DNA of 64,000 nt. Origin: an uncultured Saprospiraceae bacterium. GTDB lineage: Bacteria > Bacteroidota > Bacteroidia > Chitinophagales > Saprospiraceae. A program made the translations under genes and the position numbers. Positions 38,784 to 48,336 of this stretch are shown here, piece after piece (the stretch's first letter is position 1; every line of letters begins with the position of its first letter). Location: positions 1-64,000 of the forward strand of contig CALFUU010000040.1 of the NCBI GenBank assembly GCA_937929835.1, written 5' to 3'. The notes beneath the pieces are model-generated. The model made no database searches. It had not been told where the DNA came from and worked only from the letters and a program-made list of their open reading frames with translations.

Positions 38784-39802
38784 ATGCGTTTATGCATTAC
38801 TCTAAACCAAACTGGTGGCACCAAAGATAGTAACATGCATGCAGGATACCCAAATGGTAATTGTTTTGCTTCGCGATGACTTTCTAGGACTTGATACTTT
38901 TTGTGGGCCATATAATGATGGTCAGAGTGCCGAGTCAACTCATATAATAAGATCCTACCTATTTGGTGATCGGAATTCCAGGAATGCATAGGTTTTACTC
39001 GTTCATATCTACCAGATTCTAACTTTCTGCGTTGCAAGCCATAATGCTCGATATAGTTGATCGTTTCTAACAATAAGACGGAAAATAGTGCTGTACAAAT
39101 GGATAGAAATAACAGCTTTGCCCCACCCCAAATGAATAAACTGGACAGAAATAGAATTTGGATTGCCGCAGCTAGGAGTTGTTTGTTAGCTAATGAAAAA
39201 AAGCTTTTTTGCTCTTTCTGCAAGAGTCTTGATTGTAATCTCCACGCATTGACATAAGTGCCAATTATGGACTTAATCCAAAAGAAATAGATGCTTTGTC
39301 CTCTTTTAGCTGTGGCTGGATCGTCTGGTGTTGCGACATTTTTGTGGTGGCCCAGATTGTGCTCCATCGTAAAGTGCATATAGAGGCTAGGTAATAGCAA
39401 AAGTTGACCCATCACTCGCTTATGTAGCTCCTTCTTATGACCCAGCTCGTGAGCAATGTTGATACCCAAGCTGCCCATCATCGTACCCGTTGATAATATG
39501 AGGCCTATCGTCTCATAGGTGTGCAATTCTGCCGTATGTAGCTGATGTATAAAGTATCCGAGTATACCATAAAGCAGAGGCACATTGATGTAGAGCAACA
39601 CATCGAAAAAGACGTTATTGAGTTTTGATGATTGGACTTGAGGAGAATCGTTTTCGGAGTTAGTACCACCAAACGTATCCAAGAGAGGCACAATTCCAAA
39701 AGCGAAGACAAAACTAGAATAAGACCATAGCCCTTTGTTATCTATAGCTATATAGGTCAGTATAGGGACTATATAGGCAAAAAGATACTTGACGTCTTTC
39801 AT
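38780..39802 (-). CDS. Alkane 1-monooxygenase/fatty-acid-desaturase-family membrane enzyme
   Basis: 340 residues, about six membrane helices. The diiron histidine clusters of AlkB are present: HELGHKKE, EHNLGHHKN, NYIEHYGLQR and LTRHSDHHYMAHKKY. AlkB enzymes hydroxylate the terminal carbon of alkanes or related chains. No rubredoxin gene is nearby. First gene of a four-gene operon with a lipoprotein, a GWxTD protein and an amidase, so a lipid substrate in the envelope is possible but unproven. Confidence 0.87.
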   Translation of the reverse strand: MKDVKYLFAYIVPILTYIAIDNKGLWSYSSFVFAFGIVPLLDTFGGTNSENDSPQVQSSKLNNVFFDVLLYINVPLLYGILGYFIHQLHTAELHTYETIGLILSTGTMMGSLGINIAHELGHKKELHKRVMGQLLLLPSLYMHFTMEHNLGHHKNVATPDDPATAKRGQSIYFFWIKSIIGTYVNAWRLQSRLLQKEQKSFFSLANKQLLAAAIQILFLSSLFIWGGAKLLFLSICTALFSVLLLETINYIEHYGLQRRKLESGRYERVKPMHSWNSDHQIGRILLYELTRHSDHHYMAHKKYQVLESHREAKQLPFGYPACMLLSLVPPVWFRVMHKRI

Positions 39803-39866
39803 AGGGACTACAATTATGTAGACCTAAAATTAAAGAAAAAGATAGTTAGGGCTTGAGTGATAGAAA

Positions 39867-40223
39867 CTACTTCTTAAGAAGTTTTCTTTCTTTGATTTTG
39901 GCTTTTTTACCTACTAACTCTCTCAGGTAAAAGAGCTTAGCTCTTCTTACTTTACCTCTCTTGAGTACCTTGACATCTACTATCGAGGGTGATGAGATAG
40001 GGAAAATCCTTTCTACGCCCACTCCACTAGACATCTTTCGTACGGTGAAAGTCTTGGTAGCACCAGAACCATTGATTTGGATTACATTGCCCTTAAATGA
40101 CTGGATTCGTTCCTTAGAACCCTCGACAATTTTGATACTCACATCGACATTATCACCTGGTCTGAAATCAGGTAATTCTTTCTTAGCTGTCAATTGTTCC
40201 TCTACGTAGTTGATTAAATCCAT
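39867..40223 (-). CDS. rplS: 50S ribosomal protein L19
   Basis: 118 residues, normal length. Typical motifs: [49 protein letters not shown] and [18 protein letters not shown]. It sits at the 30S-50S interface. It is expressed alone from a good promoter; trmD and rpsP, common partners elsewhere, are absent here. Confidence 0.97.
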   Translation of the reverse strand: MDLINYVEEQLTAKKELPDFRPGDNVDVSIKIVEGSKERIQSFKGNVIQINGSGATKTFTVRKMSSGVGVERIFPISSPSIVDVKVLKRGKVRRAKLFYLRELVGKKAKIKERKLLKK

Positions 40224-40257
40224 AATCCTAGTTATTTATAGGCTTCTAATAAGCGTG

Positions 40258-40290
40258 CAAAGATACTGAATTTCCTTAGAAAGTAGCAAA
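40258..40290 (-). promoter_or_regulatory. rplS promoter with -33 TTTG and -7 TATCTTTG
   Basis: On the minus strand TTTG (40290-40287), a 21-bp spacer and TATCTTTG (40265-40258). The start codon is 34 nt further on. Confidence 0.7.
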
Positions 40291-40312
40291 TCTTAAATCA
40301 GAATGCATTTTC

Positions 40313-42652
40313 TTATCTCAATAAAGTCAAATGCCCGTCTCTATTGACTCTAGCACCTCTTGGCTCTCGATAGCTGACTTTATAGACATAGACACCTTGG
40401 GGCGATTGTGGCCCCGAATTAAACTCCATACCGTTCCAACCCTCACGTGGGTCTGAGGATTCGTAGACAAGCTGTCCCCATCTGTTGTAGATGTTGATTA
40501 CAAAGTCATTTAGCCCACCAAAAAATCCATTACCGAGAAAACGGTCATTTGATGAGTCATTATTTGGTGTAAACGCATTCGGGAAATGAAACTCCACTGT
40601 AGGGATCACATCTATGAGTTTTGATATCGTATCAGGACAATTGGTGACTGGATGAAAACTAGTCAACAGCACCCTATACTCTCCAGTATCAGGAAAGGTA
40701 AATGTTGGATTCTGAATAAATGAAGAACCAGCCCCACCAAAATCCCATTGCCATCCTTGGGCATTTGTAGATCGATCCGTGAAATTGATTGTCCTGTCAA
40801 AGATATTGGCCTCCATAGGATCACAAGTAAAATCTGCTATAGGTGATTCTAATACCCGAATCAAATCAGGAAAACCTCTAGCCGCCTCGCAGCCCAAAGG
40901 CGAGACTATATCCACTGAAACAGAAAAGACTCCAGGCTCTAAGTACGTATGTGTCGGGCTGATATCAGTTGCTGTAGTACCATCCCCCAAATCCCAAAAG
41001 ATATCGTAAGTAGAGTCTATTGGGAAGGATAAATTTTCTAAAAATATATCTACTGGATTACACCCAACAAAGGAGGACGGTTCTACTATAACTGTGCTAG
41101 GGGCAGGAAAGTAAGGGACATTAACTACAACTGAATCCTGACAAGCATCACTGTCCGTGACTGTAAGCTGTACCTGCTTATCGCCCGGTGTAGGGAATTC
41201 AAAAATGGGGTCTGGGACAGTAGATGTACCATCTATATCAAAGGACCAATCCCATTCTGTTAATCTAGAAGCGCCAGTAAATGAGAGGTCTGTAAATTCT
41301 GTTGGCCCTGCTACACAGGTATCGTAAGCAAACTCAAAGTTACTTGTAGCTCCTGGAAAGACATTAATAATCATAGGTGCGGTATCTGAGCAGAACAAGC
41401 CTTCATTGACTATCATCCGACCAGTGTATGTTCCAAAAAAAGGAAAGTCAACATCAGCATTTCTTGTCAAACCTTCTTGTCTAAATATATTGTTGCCCAC
41501 ACTATCGACGATCGACCAATCATAGTCTTCTATAAATCTGACATCGGTACTTAAGTTTTGTATCACCAAAGAGCTATCGCCACATAAATTGAAAATGTAG
41601 AGGTTGGTGTTCCCTGCATTTGCTCCAGTTGCTGAGCCAGGATCAGGAATGACTTCATCCGCATCCAACCTAGCAAAAACAGCTGCCTCACATTCTAATA
41701 CATTGAATTGAAAGTCTCTTCTGATCTCTCCGATCTTGACACCATCTCTAAATTCTTCGACACAGACTCCTACCACAAACTGACCGATGGCATCTGGCAC
41801 TCCCGAAAGCTGACCCGTTAGAGAATTTATTTCTACTTGTGGGTCTCCACCTAAGGGATTGGTCGCACTGAATGGTGGTATAAATCTAACCTGATCAAAT
41901 GGTGGAGCACATTGATTGGGTTCAGGTCTGACGCATATACAACAACCTAGATTACCTGCACCGGGTCCAGTCGCATCAAAAGTACCTCCAGCTGTAGATG
42001 GCGCACAGAAAGAATATCTCAATTCATCTCCATCAATATCAGTACACCTTTGCGAAACACCTAAGTCTTCAAGTGGAAATCCTGCACATACAAAGATTGG
42101 AGGAAATTCGTCGAAGGTCGGGCTACTGTTTCCAGTTCTCTGTGCCTCCGGAGATATCGTAACATCAAAAGATGCTCCTGTGTCTCCAGGCGTAAATATG
42201 TTGGAGATAGATTCATTTCTACAGCATCGTTGATACGCAATCATATAATCTCTATCCCCTACTTCGAGTACAACCGTAAATTCATAAAAGCCTTCTTCTA
42301 CTCGGATTTCGTCATTAGGTACCTCAACACAATCTAGATTATTGGCATCTACGGGCTGAATACCTCTGGGCCCTATGCCCATTATATTATCGAAAAGGAT
42401 CCAAGTCCCCTGCGCATTCTGACGAAACACACCAAACATCGTTGCATCTGCACCATCAAACGGCGCACCTCCTCCATTGGCATCTCTGTATAAGGTGACT
42501 ATAACATTAAAGGTCACCAGACTGCTATCTTGGTTATGCTCAATATAACGGTAAGTCACATCTCCACCTACAATGTGGGCGGCTTGCGTATCCGTCTGAA
42601 CTAAGCCAGTTAGAATTATAGAAAAAATGAGAATCCTTGTATATATTGACAT
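40313..42652 (-). CDS. PKD-repeat surface protein with type B T9SS sorting domain
   Basis: 779 residues from ATG 42652 (a longer reading begins at a TTG). After the signal peptide comes AAHIVGGDVTYRYIEHNQDSS, the usual start of Bacteroidota gliding-associated adhesins. Three or so PKD-like domains (FDIDGTSTVPDPIFEFPTPGDKQVQLTVTD; FWDLGDGTTATDISPTHTYLEPGVFSV; WDFGGAGSSFIQNPTFTFPDTGEYRV) follow. The end, FPNAFTPNNDSSNDRFLG to YVYKVSYREPRGARVNRDGHLTLLR, is the gliding-motility-associated type B C-terminal domain. Secreted or surface-attached. Confidence 0.92.
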   Translation of the reverse strand: MSIYTRILIFSIILTGLVQTDTQAAHIVGGDVTYRYIEHNQDSSLVTFNVIVTLYRDANGGGAPFDGADATMFGVFRQNAQGTWILFDNIMGIGPRGIQPVDANNLDCVEVPNDEIRVEEGFYEFTVVLEVGDRDYMIAYQRCCRNESISNIFTPGDTGASFDVTISPEAQRTGNSSPTFDEFPPIFVCAGFPLEDLGVSQRCTDIDGDELRYSFCAPSTAGGTFDATGPGAGNLGCCICVRPEPNQCAPPFDQVRFIPPFSATNPLGGDPQVEINSLTGQLSGVPDAIGQFVVGVCVEEFRDGVKIGEIRRDFQFNVLECEAAVFARLDADEVIPDPGSATGANAGNTNLYIFNLCGDSSLVIQNLSTDVRFIEDYDWSIVDSVGNNIFRQEGLTRNADVDFPFFGTYTGRMIVNEGLFCSDTAPMIINVFPGATSNFEFAYDTCVAGPTEFTDLSFTGASRLTEWDWSFDIDGTSTVPDPIFEFPTPGDKQVQLTVTDSDACQDSVVVNVPYFPAPSTVIVEPSSFVGCNPVDIFLENLSFPIDSTYDIFWDLGDGTTATDISPTHTYLEPGVFSVSVDIVSPLGCEAARGFPDLIRVLESPIADFTCDPMEANIFDRTINFTDRSTNAQGWQWDFGGAGSSFIQNPTFTFPDTGEYRVLLTSFHPVTNCPDTISKLIDVIPTVEFHFPNAFTPNNDSSNDRFLGNGFFGGLNDFVINIYNRWGQLVYESSDPREGWNGMEFNSGPQSPQGVYVYKVSYREPRGARVNRDGHLTLLR

Positions 42653-42841
42653 ATCTATTGACTTAATATGAGTTGTCAAAGCAGTGAACTACTACAATAT
42701 CATAACGTTAAAAATAAAGTTAAGTATATATCGTTTATACCTCAAGCCAACATAAATTGTTGCTTTGTCACTCAAACTAAACGTAATACTAATAACATTG
42801 GTTGATAATGTACTTATCCTTCCTTGTCCAAATTATGAGCT

Positions 42842-43414
42842 ATGAATAGTGAATTGGACAACTTAACTAAGATAGTCAAGCTACTTGACAAAGGAGCCGT
42901 TGTACTCTGCCCTACAGATACAATTTGGGGTCTGAGCTGTGACGCTATGAATTTGTCTAGTGTTCGGCGCATATTTGACATTAAGTCTCGAGACCTTGAC
43001 AAACCCTTGATATTGCTTTTCAGTCAAGTATCAGAAATAAAAAAGTATGTAAAAGATCTGCATCCTCGGGTAGAAGATTTACTGATATACTACCAGAAGC
43101 CTGTTACATTTATACATCGAGCTGGACCTAAGCTACCCCGACATCTGGTCAACAAAGACGGGACGGTCGCCATACGACTTACACAGGATGATACACTCAG
43201 GGAATTGATAGATGATCTCGGACGGCCCATCGTCTCTACAAGTGCCAACATCCAAGGAGAACCTAGCCCTACTGGCTACCCAGAGATTACAGAAAAAGTA
43301 AAATCACAGGTCGATTACATATTTAAAGCTAGAAGGGTCAATGGTACAAATGTTAGCGCTTCACAGATTATCAAGTATGATAAAGATGGCCAGTTAATCT
43401 TTATTCGAGAGTAG
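42842..43414 (+). CDS. tsaC: L-threonylcarbamoyladenylate synthase (TsaC/Sua5/YrdC)
   Basis: 190 residues, the YrdC fold without a Sua5 extension. GAVVLCPTDTIWGLSCDA, IKSRDLDKPLILL, GTVAIRLTQDD and PIVSTSANIQGEPSPT are family signatures. It makes the threonylcarbamoyl-AMP needed for t6A in tRNAs reading ANN codons. Its last 21 bp overlap the convergent S41 protease gene. Confidence 0.94.
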   Translation: MNSELDNLTKIVKLLDKGAVVLCPTDTIWGLSCDAMNLSSVRRIFDIKSRDLDKPLILLFSQVSEIKKYVKDLHPRVEDLLIYYQKPVTFIHRAGPKLPRHLVNKDGTVAIRLTQDDTLRELIDDLGRPIVSTSANIQGEPSPTGYPEITEKVKSQVDYIFKARRVNGTNVSASQIIKYDKDGQLIFIRE

Positions 43415-44953
43415 AGCTATTGTTGGTTTGGGGTTCTGGATATACTCCAAGGCCAGCATTATGGCCTCATCATTCTCAGAAAGTATTGTCTGCCGAGCTT
43501 TATCATCACCAGTTACTTTGTAATAAGACCTGCTGACGACGTAATCAAAATTCAACTGGCAAGACACTTGTCTCATCAACTCAGCATCTATATACTCCGA
43601 AACAAATTTTTCATAACCATTTTGTGACAGAGGTAGTTGATCTAGCTGCATAGAATTAGCTCTATGCATAGTCCAGATGACATAGTGATCGAGATAATAC
43701 TCATACTCGTAACAATCTTGAGATTCCTTCTTATTGACTTCTATATCAGGAAGGACTCCCTGACCAGAGGGCATTTCTCTCGCCAGCAATTTACTTTTCA
43801 CCACCAAGCTATCGGCTTCGAACTCATTCGTCTCGCTCTCGTATGATTTCTGTATCAGTCGACCACTCGGTGTATAATATTTTGCAACAGTAAGGCGCAG
43901 AGCACCGCCATTCTTAAGCGGAAATATCTCTTGGACCAGTCCTTTTCCATAGCTATGTTCTCCTATAATCATCCCGCGATCCCAGTCCTGTATCGCACCA
44001 GCTAGAATTTCACTGCCAGAAGCAGAGTAATTATTGATGAGAACAGCCACCTTACGGATATTATAGAAGTTTTTGCCAGTAGAACGATATTCTTGTTTTT
44101 CTCTATTCAGCCCTTTTGTATAGGTCAACAACTTGTCTTTTTTGGGAAACAACTGTGATAAGACCTTGATGGCTTCAGGTAGATATCCTCCTGGGTTATC
44201 TCTTAGATCTAGAATCAAATCGAGCTCTTCATGGTCTTTTGTCATTCGTTCCATAGACTCTACAAATTGCTCGTAGGTATTGCCGCTAAATCTCGCCAGC
44301 TTTATATATCCTATTTTATCATCTATGAGATAAGACTCACTTGCGGAGGCCACTACTATTTCCTTTATTTCAACGTCTCTATTCAGCTGCTCTCCAGTGA
44401 CAGAAACCAAGTCAATATTTATAGTTTCTCTGGTATCATCCTTGAGCATTGCTCTAAGGGAATCAAAGGAAAGCTCTTGACCACTTACAAGGATATCGTT
44501 GACCTTGTCAATTATCATCCCTGACTTCAAACCCTTAACTTCTGCATCTGACTCAGGTATAATACCAGATAGATAAAAGGTGTCATTGATGCCTATGGTT
44601 TCTATACCGATCCCTCTATACACACCTTTCATCCGGTCTTGATGGTCTGTAAGTTCGGATGCTGTGATATAACTAGAATGGGGATCTAGATCCTCTAACA
44701 ACTGGTCTATTACATTGATAGACATCTCCTCAGTATCAATAGAATCCACGTAAGTATTTTCTATAAATCTGATGACTTCCTCTATCCTTCCATCTTGTTG
44801 ATGATTGGAGAGATTAGATACGACTTCTGATTTGAATAGAGATTCTGCATTAGATCCGAATTGTATGTTATATCCCACCAATAATCCTACCGCCGCAGAG
44901 AGCCCGATAAGTATCGGCTCCCAGACTCTGAGTGGCTTTTGTGGTGATGGCAT
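43394..44953 (-). CDS. S41-family (C-terminal processing) peptidase with PDZ domain
   Basis: 519 residues. N-terminal membrane anchor (LIGLSAAVGLLVGYNI). PDZ domain about 95-185 (GVYRGIGIETIGINDTFYLSGIIPESDAEVKGLKSGM). The protease domain holds the catalytic Ser/Lys dyad in NYSASGSEILAGAIQDWDRGMIIGEHSYGKGLVQ. A C-terminal extension of about 130 residues follows. It degrades or trims periplasmic proteins. Probably monocistronic. Confidence 0.93.
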   Translation of the reverse strand: MPSPQKPLRVWEPILIGLSAAVGLLVGYNIQFGSNAESLFKSEVVSNLSNHQQDGRIEEVIRFIENTYVDSIDTEEMSINVIDQLLEDLDPHSSYITASELTDHQDRMKGVYRGIGIETIGINDTFYLSGIIPESDAEVKGLKSGMIIDKVNDILVSGQELSFDSLRAMLKDDTRETINIDLVSVTGEQLNRDVEIKEIVVASASESYLIDDKIGYIKLARFSGNTYEQFVESMERMTKDHEELDLILDLRDNPGGYLPEAIKVLSQLFPKKDKLLTYTKGLNREKQEYRSTGKNFYNIRKVAVLINNYSASGSEILAGAIQDWDRGMIIGEHSYGKGLVQEIFPLKNGGALRLTVAKYYTPSGRLIQKSYESETNEFEADSLVVKSKLLAREMPSGQGVLPDIEVNKKESQDCYEYEYYLDHYVIWTMHRANSMQLDQLPLSQNGYEKFVSEYIDAELMRQVSCQLNFDYVVSRSYYKVTGDDKARQTILSENDEAIMLALEYIQNPKPTIALLSNKD

Positions 44954-45000
44954 ATTAAGTAATTAGGATACGGGTATCGAGAATAAATAATAGTGCTAGA

Positions 45001-45039
45001 TAAAGAAAATGGAGAGACTACATTACATAATCTCTCCAT
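45001..45039 (-). terminator. Probable rpoD terminator
   Basis: Nine-bp perfect inverted repeat ATGGAGAGA (45009-45017) and TCTCTCCAT (45031-45039), followed on the minus strand by a weak T-rich stretch. It is 25 nt after the rpoD stop. Confidence 0.65.
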
Positions 45040-45063
45040 AATTTACTTTTTACATAGATGCAG

Positions 45064-45933
45064 TTACACCCCTAAGTAGTGCTTAAGTAGCTTACTTCTA
45101 GATGCAGATCTAAGTTTATTGATAGCCTTATCTTTTATTTGTCTCACTCTCTCTCTTGTAAGGCCAAATCTGTCGCCTATGTCCTCTAATGACATGGGAT
45201 GCTCTATACCTATACCGAAGTACAACTTGATGACGTCACATTGTCTCTCAGTAAGTGTATTGAGAGATCTTTCAATCTCTCTTCTGAGTGATTCTGCATA
45301 TTCCAGTTTTGAATCTGTACCTGGCGTTCCAGAATTTTCTAGAACATCTAGAAGTGAATTATCTTCTCCATCTACAAATGGCGCATCCATAGATACGTGT
45401 CTTGCAGCTACCCCTAGAGTCGTTTCTACCTCATCAGCAGAAATTTCTAACAGTTCAGCTAACTCATCAGATGACGGCTCTCGCTCATACTCTTGCTCTA
45501 GCTCAGAGAAAGCTCTATTTATTTTATTGAGTGATCCCACCTTATTGAGCGGGAGCCTTACAATTCTTGATTGTTCAGCGAGTGCCTGAAGGATAGATTG
45601 TCTGATCCACCATACAGCATAAGAGATGAACTTGAAACCTCTAGTTTCGTCAAATCTCTGAGCAGCCTTAATTAGACCAAGATTACCTTCATTAATAAGG
45701 TCACTTAGTGATAATCCTTGATTTTGGTATTGCTTGGCGACAGAAACCACAAACCTCAGGTTTGCCTTGGTTAGCCTTTCTAAGGCATCTTGGTCGCCAT
45801 CCTTAATTTTTTTGGCTAAGTCCACTTCTTCCTCGGGAGTGAGGAGATCGACTTTTCCGATTTCTTGAAGGTATTTCTCTAATGATTGGGACTCACGGTT
45901 AGTGATTGACTTGGTAATCTTCAGTTGCCTCAT
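45064..45933 (-). CDS. rpoD: Primary RNA polymerase sigma factor (RpoD/SigA, Bacteroidota type)
   Basis: 289 residues: regions 1.2 ([23 protein letters not shown]), 2 ([56 protein letters not shown]), 3 and 4 ([16 protein letters not shown]). Region 1.1 is absent, as usual in Bacteroidota, where the primary sigma reads TTG/TTTG and TAnnTTTG. Many genes here carry that signal, so this is the likely reader of most promoters in the window. Confidence 0.96.
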   Translation of the reverse strand: MRQLKITKSITNRESQSLEKYLQEIGKVDLLTPEEEVDLAKKIKDGDQDALERLTKANLRFVVSVAKQYQNQGLSLSDLINEGNLGLIKAAQRFDETRGFKFISYAVWWIRQSILQALAEQSRIVRLPLNKVGSLNKINRAFSELEQEYEREPSSDELAELLEISADEVETTLGVAARHVSMDAPFVDGEDNSLLDVLENSGTPGTDSKLEYAESLRREIERSLNTLTERQCDVIKLYFGIGIEHPMSLEDIGDRFGLTRERVRQIKDKAINKLRSASRSKLLKHYLGV

Positions 45934-45973
45934 CTACAGGAAGGTTTAATTATATTTCTCAAATAGGTTGATT

Positions 45974-46004
45974 CAAAAGTATAACTATCCGACGCAATTC
46001 GCAA
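45974..46004 (-). promoter_or_regulatory. rpoD promoter: TTG and TACTTTTG
   Basis: Minus strand: TTG (46004-46002), 20-bp spacer, TACTTTTG (45981-45974), 40 nt before the rpoD ATG. It could be self-read by RpoD. Confidence 0.6.
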
Positions 46005-46136
46005 CTACGAATTCATATATAGATAGATGTACTGGATAACATTCACTGTGTATGCAATAAAAGTGCCTAACCATAATAAAATAAATATTACTTCACTTGC
46101 TATTAAGATTAGTTACCTCTATATTCCGCTCCGACC

Positions 46137-46155
46137 AACTAATCTCCAATTAGTT
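46137..46155 (+). promoter_or_regulatory. Inverted repeat upstream of the START-like gene
   Basis: AACTAAT (46137-46143) and ATTAGTT (46149-46155), 5-nt gap, 20 nt before the ATG. The half-site resembles the palindrome before clpC (50568-50581). Candidate operator only. Confidence 0.25.
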
Positions 46156-46175
46156 ATAAATTAAATAAATAGATA

Positions 46176-46556
46176 ATGAGTAGGGTGAAAATAGAGATGG
46201 AATTCATATTCAAGGCATCGCCATCAATACTGCATCAGTTTTTAACACAGCCTGAGAACCTAGTAAGATGGTTTGCGAATGGGTGTGATATTGCGGATGA
46301 TGTGTATACGTTTACATGGGATGATTCAGAAGAGGTGGCTTATCTGATAGACGATATAGAAGAAGAAAGATTGCGCTTCAAGTGGGGCGATCTCGATGAT
46401 GGTGATGAGTACTTTGAATTCAGAATGTACAAATCCGACATTACGCGTCAGACCATCCTTGAAATTACAGATTTCTGTGACGATGATGAGGTCAAAGAAC
46501 AAAAGGACCTCTGGGCAACTCAAATAGAAGAACTGAGGTTAGCCTGTGGCGGATAA
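46176..46556 (+). CDS. START-like/SRPBCC-domain protein
   Basis: 126 residues, soluble. MEFIFKASPSILHQFLTQPENLVRWFANGCDIADDVYTFTW matches the START-like fold of Bacteroidota with a hydrophobic cavity; the acidic middle (LIDDIEEERLRFKWGDLDDGDEYF) and the C-terminal helix (DLWATQIEELRLACGG) complete it. Possibly lipid or other small-molecule binding; partner unknown. Divergent from rpoD. Confidence 0.82.
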   Translation: MSRVKIEMEFIFKASPSILHQFLTQPENLVRWFANGCDIADDVYTFTWDDSEEVAYLIDDIEEERLRFKWGDLDDGDEYFEFRMYKSDITRQTILEITDFCDDDEVKEQKDLWATQIEELRLACGG

Positions 46557-46596
46557 TTGAGCATATAAATAATACCTGACCCCAAGATTAGTTATT

Positions 46597-47016
46597 GTGA
46601 TGTCATTAAGATACCCAGACCTGGCTGCCTTACTATTAAGAGTAGGCTTTGGTGGCTATATGCTATGTGGCCATGGCTTAGGCAAGCTCAATAAGTTATT
46701 GGCAGGAGGAGAGATTCGCTTCCCTTCAATACTTGGGATACCACCGACCTTATCGCTAGCCTTAGCCGTTTTTGCTGAAGTCATGGCTTGTGCTATGATT
46801 ATAATAGGCTACAAAACTAGATTGGCTGCTATGCCGATGATCATAACAATGGTTGTCGCTGCCTTCATAGTACATGGAGCGGATCCCCTTTTTATGCAAA
46901 AGGCTGAGAGTGGCTCCAAGGAACCTGCATTGTTGTACCTGATAGGTTTTCTAGCGATATACTTACTTGGATCAGGAAAATATTCCGTAGACGAGACGCT
47001 AGATAGTGTACTATAG
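46597..47016 (+). CDS. DoxX-family membrane protein
   Basis: 139 residues, four membrane helices. DLAALLLRVGFGGYMLCGHGLGKLNKLLAGG and LAVFAEVMACAMIIIGYKTRLAAMPMIITM are DoxX signatures. DoxX proteins are linked to thiosulfate or oxidative-stress systems, but the function here is open. 40 nt after the START-like gene, so likely co-transcribed. Confidence 0.85.
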   Translation: MMSLRYPDLAALLLRVGFGGYMLCGHGLGKLNKLLAGGEIRFPSILGIPPTLSLALAVFAEVMACAMIIIGYKTRLAAMPMIITMVVAAFIVHGADPLFMQKAESGSKEPALLYLIGFLAIYLLGSGKYSVDETLDSVL

Positions 47017-47038
47017 ACGTCTCGTGCCAACTGTATCT

Positions 47039-47992
47039 CTAATAGACTGGCTTACGATCAAAGTGGTGCTCAGCTGAAACAAACCGCGTAGTTCCAGACT
47101 TACTTCTCATAATTATAGAATTGGTAATAGCCCCCCATGGTTTGAATTGTACGCCTTTGAGTAATGAACCATCAGTTACCCCTGTAGCAACAAACATCAC
47201 ATCTCCCTTAGCCATCTCCTCCATAGCATACACTTTATTGATATCCGCTACACCCATTTTCTTTGCTCGCTCTATATCTCCGTCATTTCTAGGGACTAAT
47301 ACGCCTTGGAAATCTCCTTTGATACATCTCATAGCCGCAGCAGCAATGACACCTTCTGGAGCGCCACCTATACCCATCATTATATCTATACCTGTATTAG
47401 GCAAAGCTGTTGCTATTGCCGCTGATACGTCCCCATCTCCTATTAAGAATATTCTTGCACCGGCTGCTCTTACTTCTTTGATTAACTCCGCGTGTCGAGG
47501 TCTATCTAAGATAATTACCGTAAGATCTGAGATTGTACAACTCTTACGTTGAGCTAATCGCTTTAAGTTATTAGTTGGTGTATCATTGATATCTATCGCT
47601 CCGATCCCATCTGGCCCGACTGCAATTTTATTCATATAGATATCTGGAGCATTAAGCATACAGCCTTTACTGCCTATAGCCATCACAGATATGGCATTAT
47701 ATCCTCCATGTGCACAGATAGTTGTCCCTTCTAGTGGGTCTAACGCTATTTCTATTTCTGGTCCTACCCCACTACCTACTTTTTCTCCGATGTACAACAT
47801 TGGAGCCTCATCTCGCTCTCCTTCACCGATAACAACAACACCTTGACAATCAACAGTATCTAACATCTTTCGCATACCATCTACGGCTGCTTGGTCAGCT
47901 GCTTTCTCGTCACCTCTACCCATCCATCTGGCAGAATTGATAGCTGCTATTTCTGTTACTCTGATAAACTCTAAAGCAAGATTCCTTTTCAT
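47039..47992 (-). CDS. glpX: Class II fructose-1,6-bisphosphatase (GlpX)
   Basis: 317 residues. Sugar-phosphatase motifs: GEGERDEAPMLYIGEKVG, ALDPLEGTTICAHGG (metal-binding Asp and Glu), GIGGAPEGVIAAAAMRCI and GVTDGSLLKGVQ. Dephosphorylates fructose-1,6-bisphosphate in gluconeogenesis, with Mn. Monocistronic. Confidence 0.95.
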   Translation of the reverse strand: MKRNLALEFIRVTEIAAINSARWMGRGDEKAADQAAVDGMRKMLDTVDCQGVVVIGEGERDEAPMLYIGEKVGSGVGPEIEIALDPLEGTTICAHGGYNAISVMAIGSKGCMLNAPDIYMNKIAVGPDGIGAIDINDTPTNNLKRLAQRKSCTISDLTVIILDRPRHAELIKEVRAAGARIFLIGDGDVSAAIATALPNTGIDIMMGIGGAPEGVIAAAAMRCIKGDFQGVLVPRNDGDIERAKKMGVADINKVYAMEEMAKGDVMFVATGVTDGSLLKGVQFKPWGAITNSIIMRSKSGTTRFVSAEHHFDRKPVY

Positions 47993-48011
47993 AACTAGTT
48001 GGTTTTGTACT

Positions 48012-48019
48012 CAAACTTA
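48012..48019 (-). promoter_or_regulatory. -7 element TAAGTTTG of glpX
   Basis: TAnnTTTG on the minus strand, 19 nt before the glpX ATG. Confidence 0.45.
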
Positions 48020-48061
48020 GTCGAGTGCTATATAATTGCTCTAAAATACTTGTTACAATAG

Positions 48062-48092
48062 AAAAAGCCTCTGCTGTGGAGCAAAGGCTTTT
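48062..48092 (-). terminator. Terminator after the 78-residue protein gene
   Basis: Minus-strand stem AAAGCCT/AGGCTTT (48092-48085 with 48070-48063) then a T-rich end, about 8 nt after the stop at 48100. Confidence 0.75.
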
Positions 48093-48099
48093 AATTTCT

Positions 48100-48336
48100 T
48101 TATGAAGCCACTTCAGCTTCTACCTTGTCGAAATTGTCTTCAGAGAATTTTTTTCCTTCCCATTTGCCGAGCCATTCGCAATTTTCAGGTTGATTTTTAA
48201 GATACTGCTTGTATGCATCTACTGCCTTCTTCTTGTCAGTTCTCTTGATCGTGATATTATTATTATACCCTTTCTTGATATTGAAATAATAAATACCCTT
48301 TCCATACTCAAACTTCTTGGTACGAGGTCTTGCCAT
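48100..48336 (-). CDS. Small basic hypothetical protein
   Basis: 78 residues, Lys- and Tyr-rich: MARPRTKKFEYGKGIYYFNIKKGYNNNITIKRTDKKKAVDAYKQYLKN then ENCEWLGKWEGKKFSE. The first part may be beta-strands with a basic surface followed by a helix, which would suit nucleic-acid binding, but no known family is recognised. It has its own terminator. Confidence 0.7.
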   Translation of the reverse strand: MARPRTKKFEYGKGIYYFNIKKGYNNNITIKRTDKKKAVDAYKQYLKNQPENCEWLGKWEGKKFSEDNFDKVEAEVAS

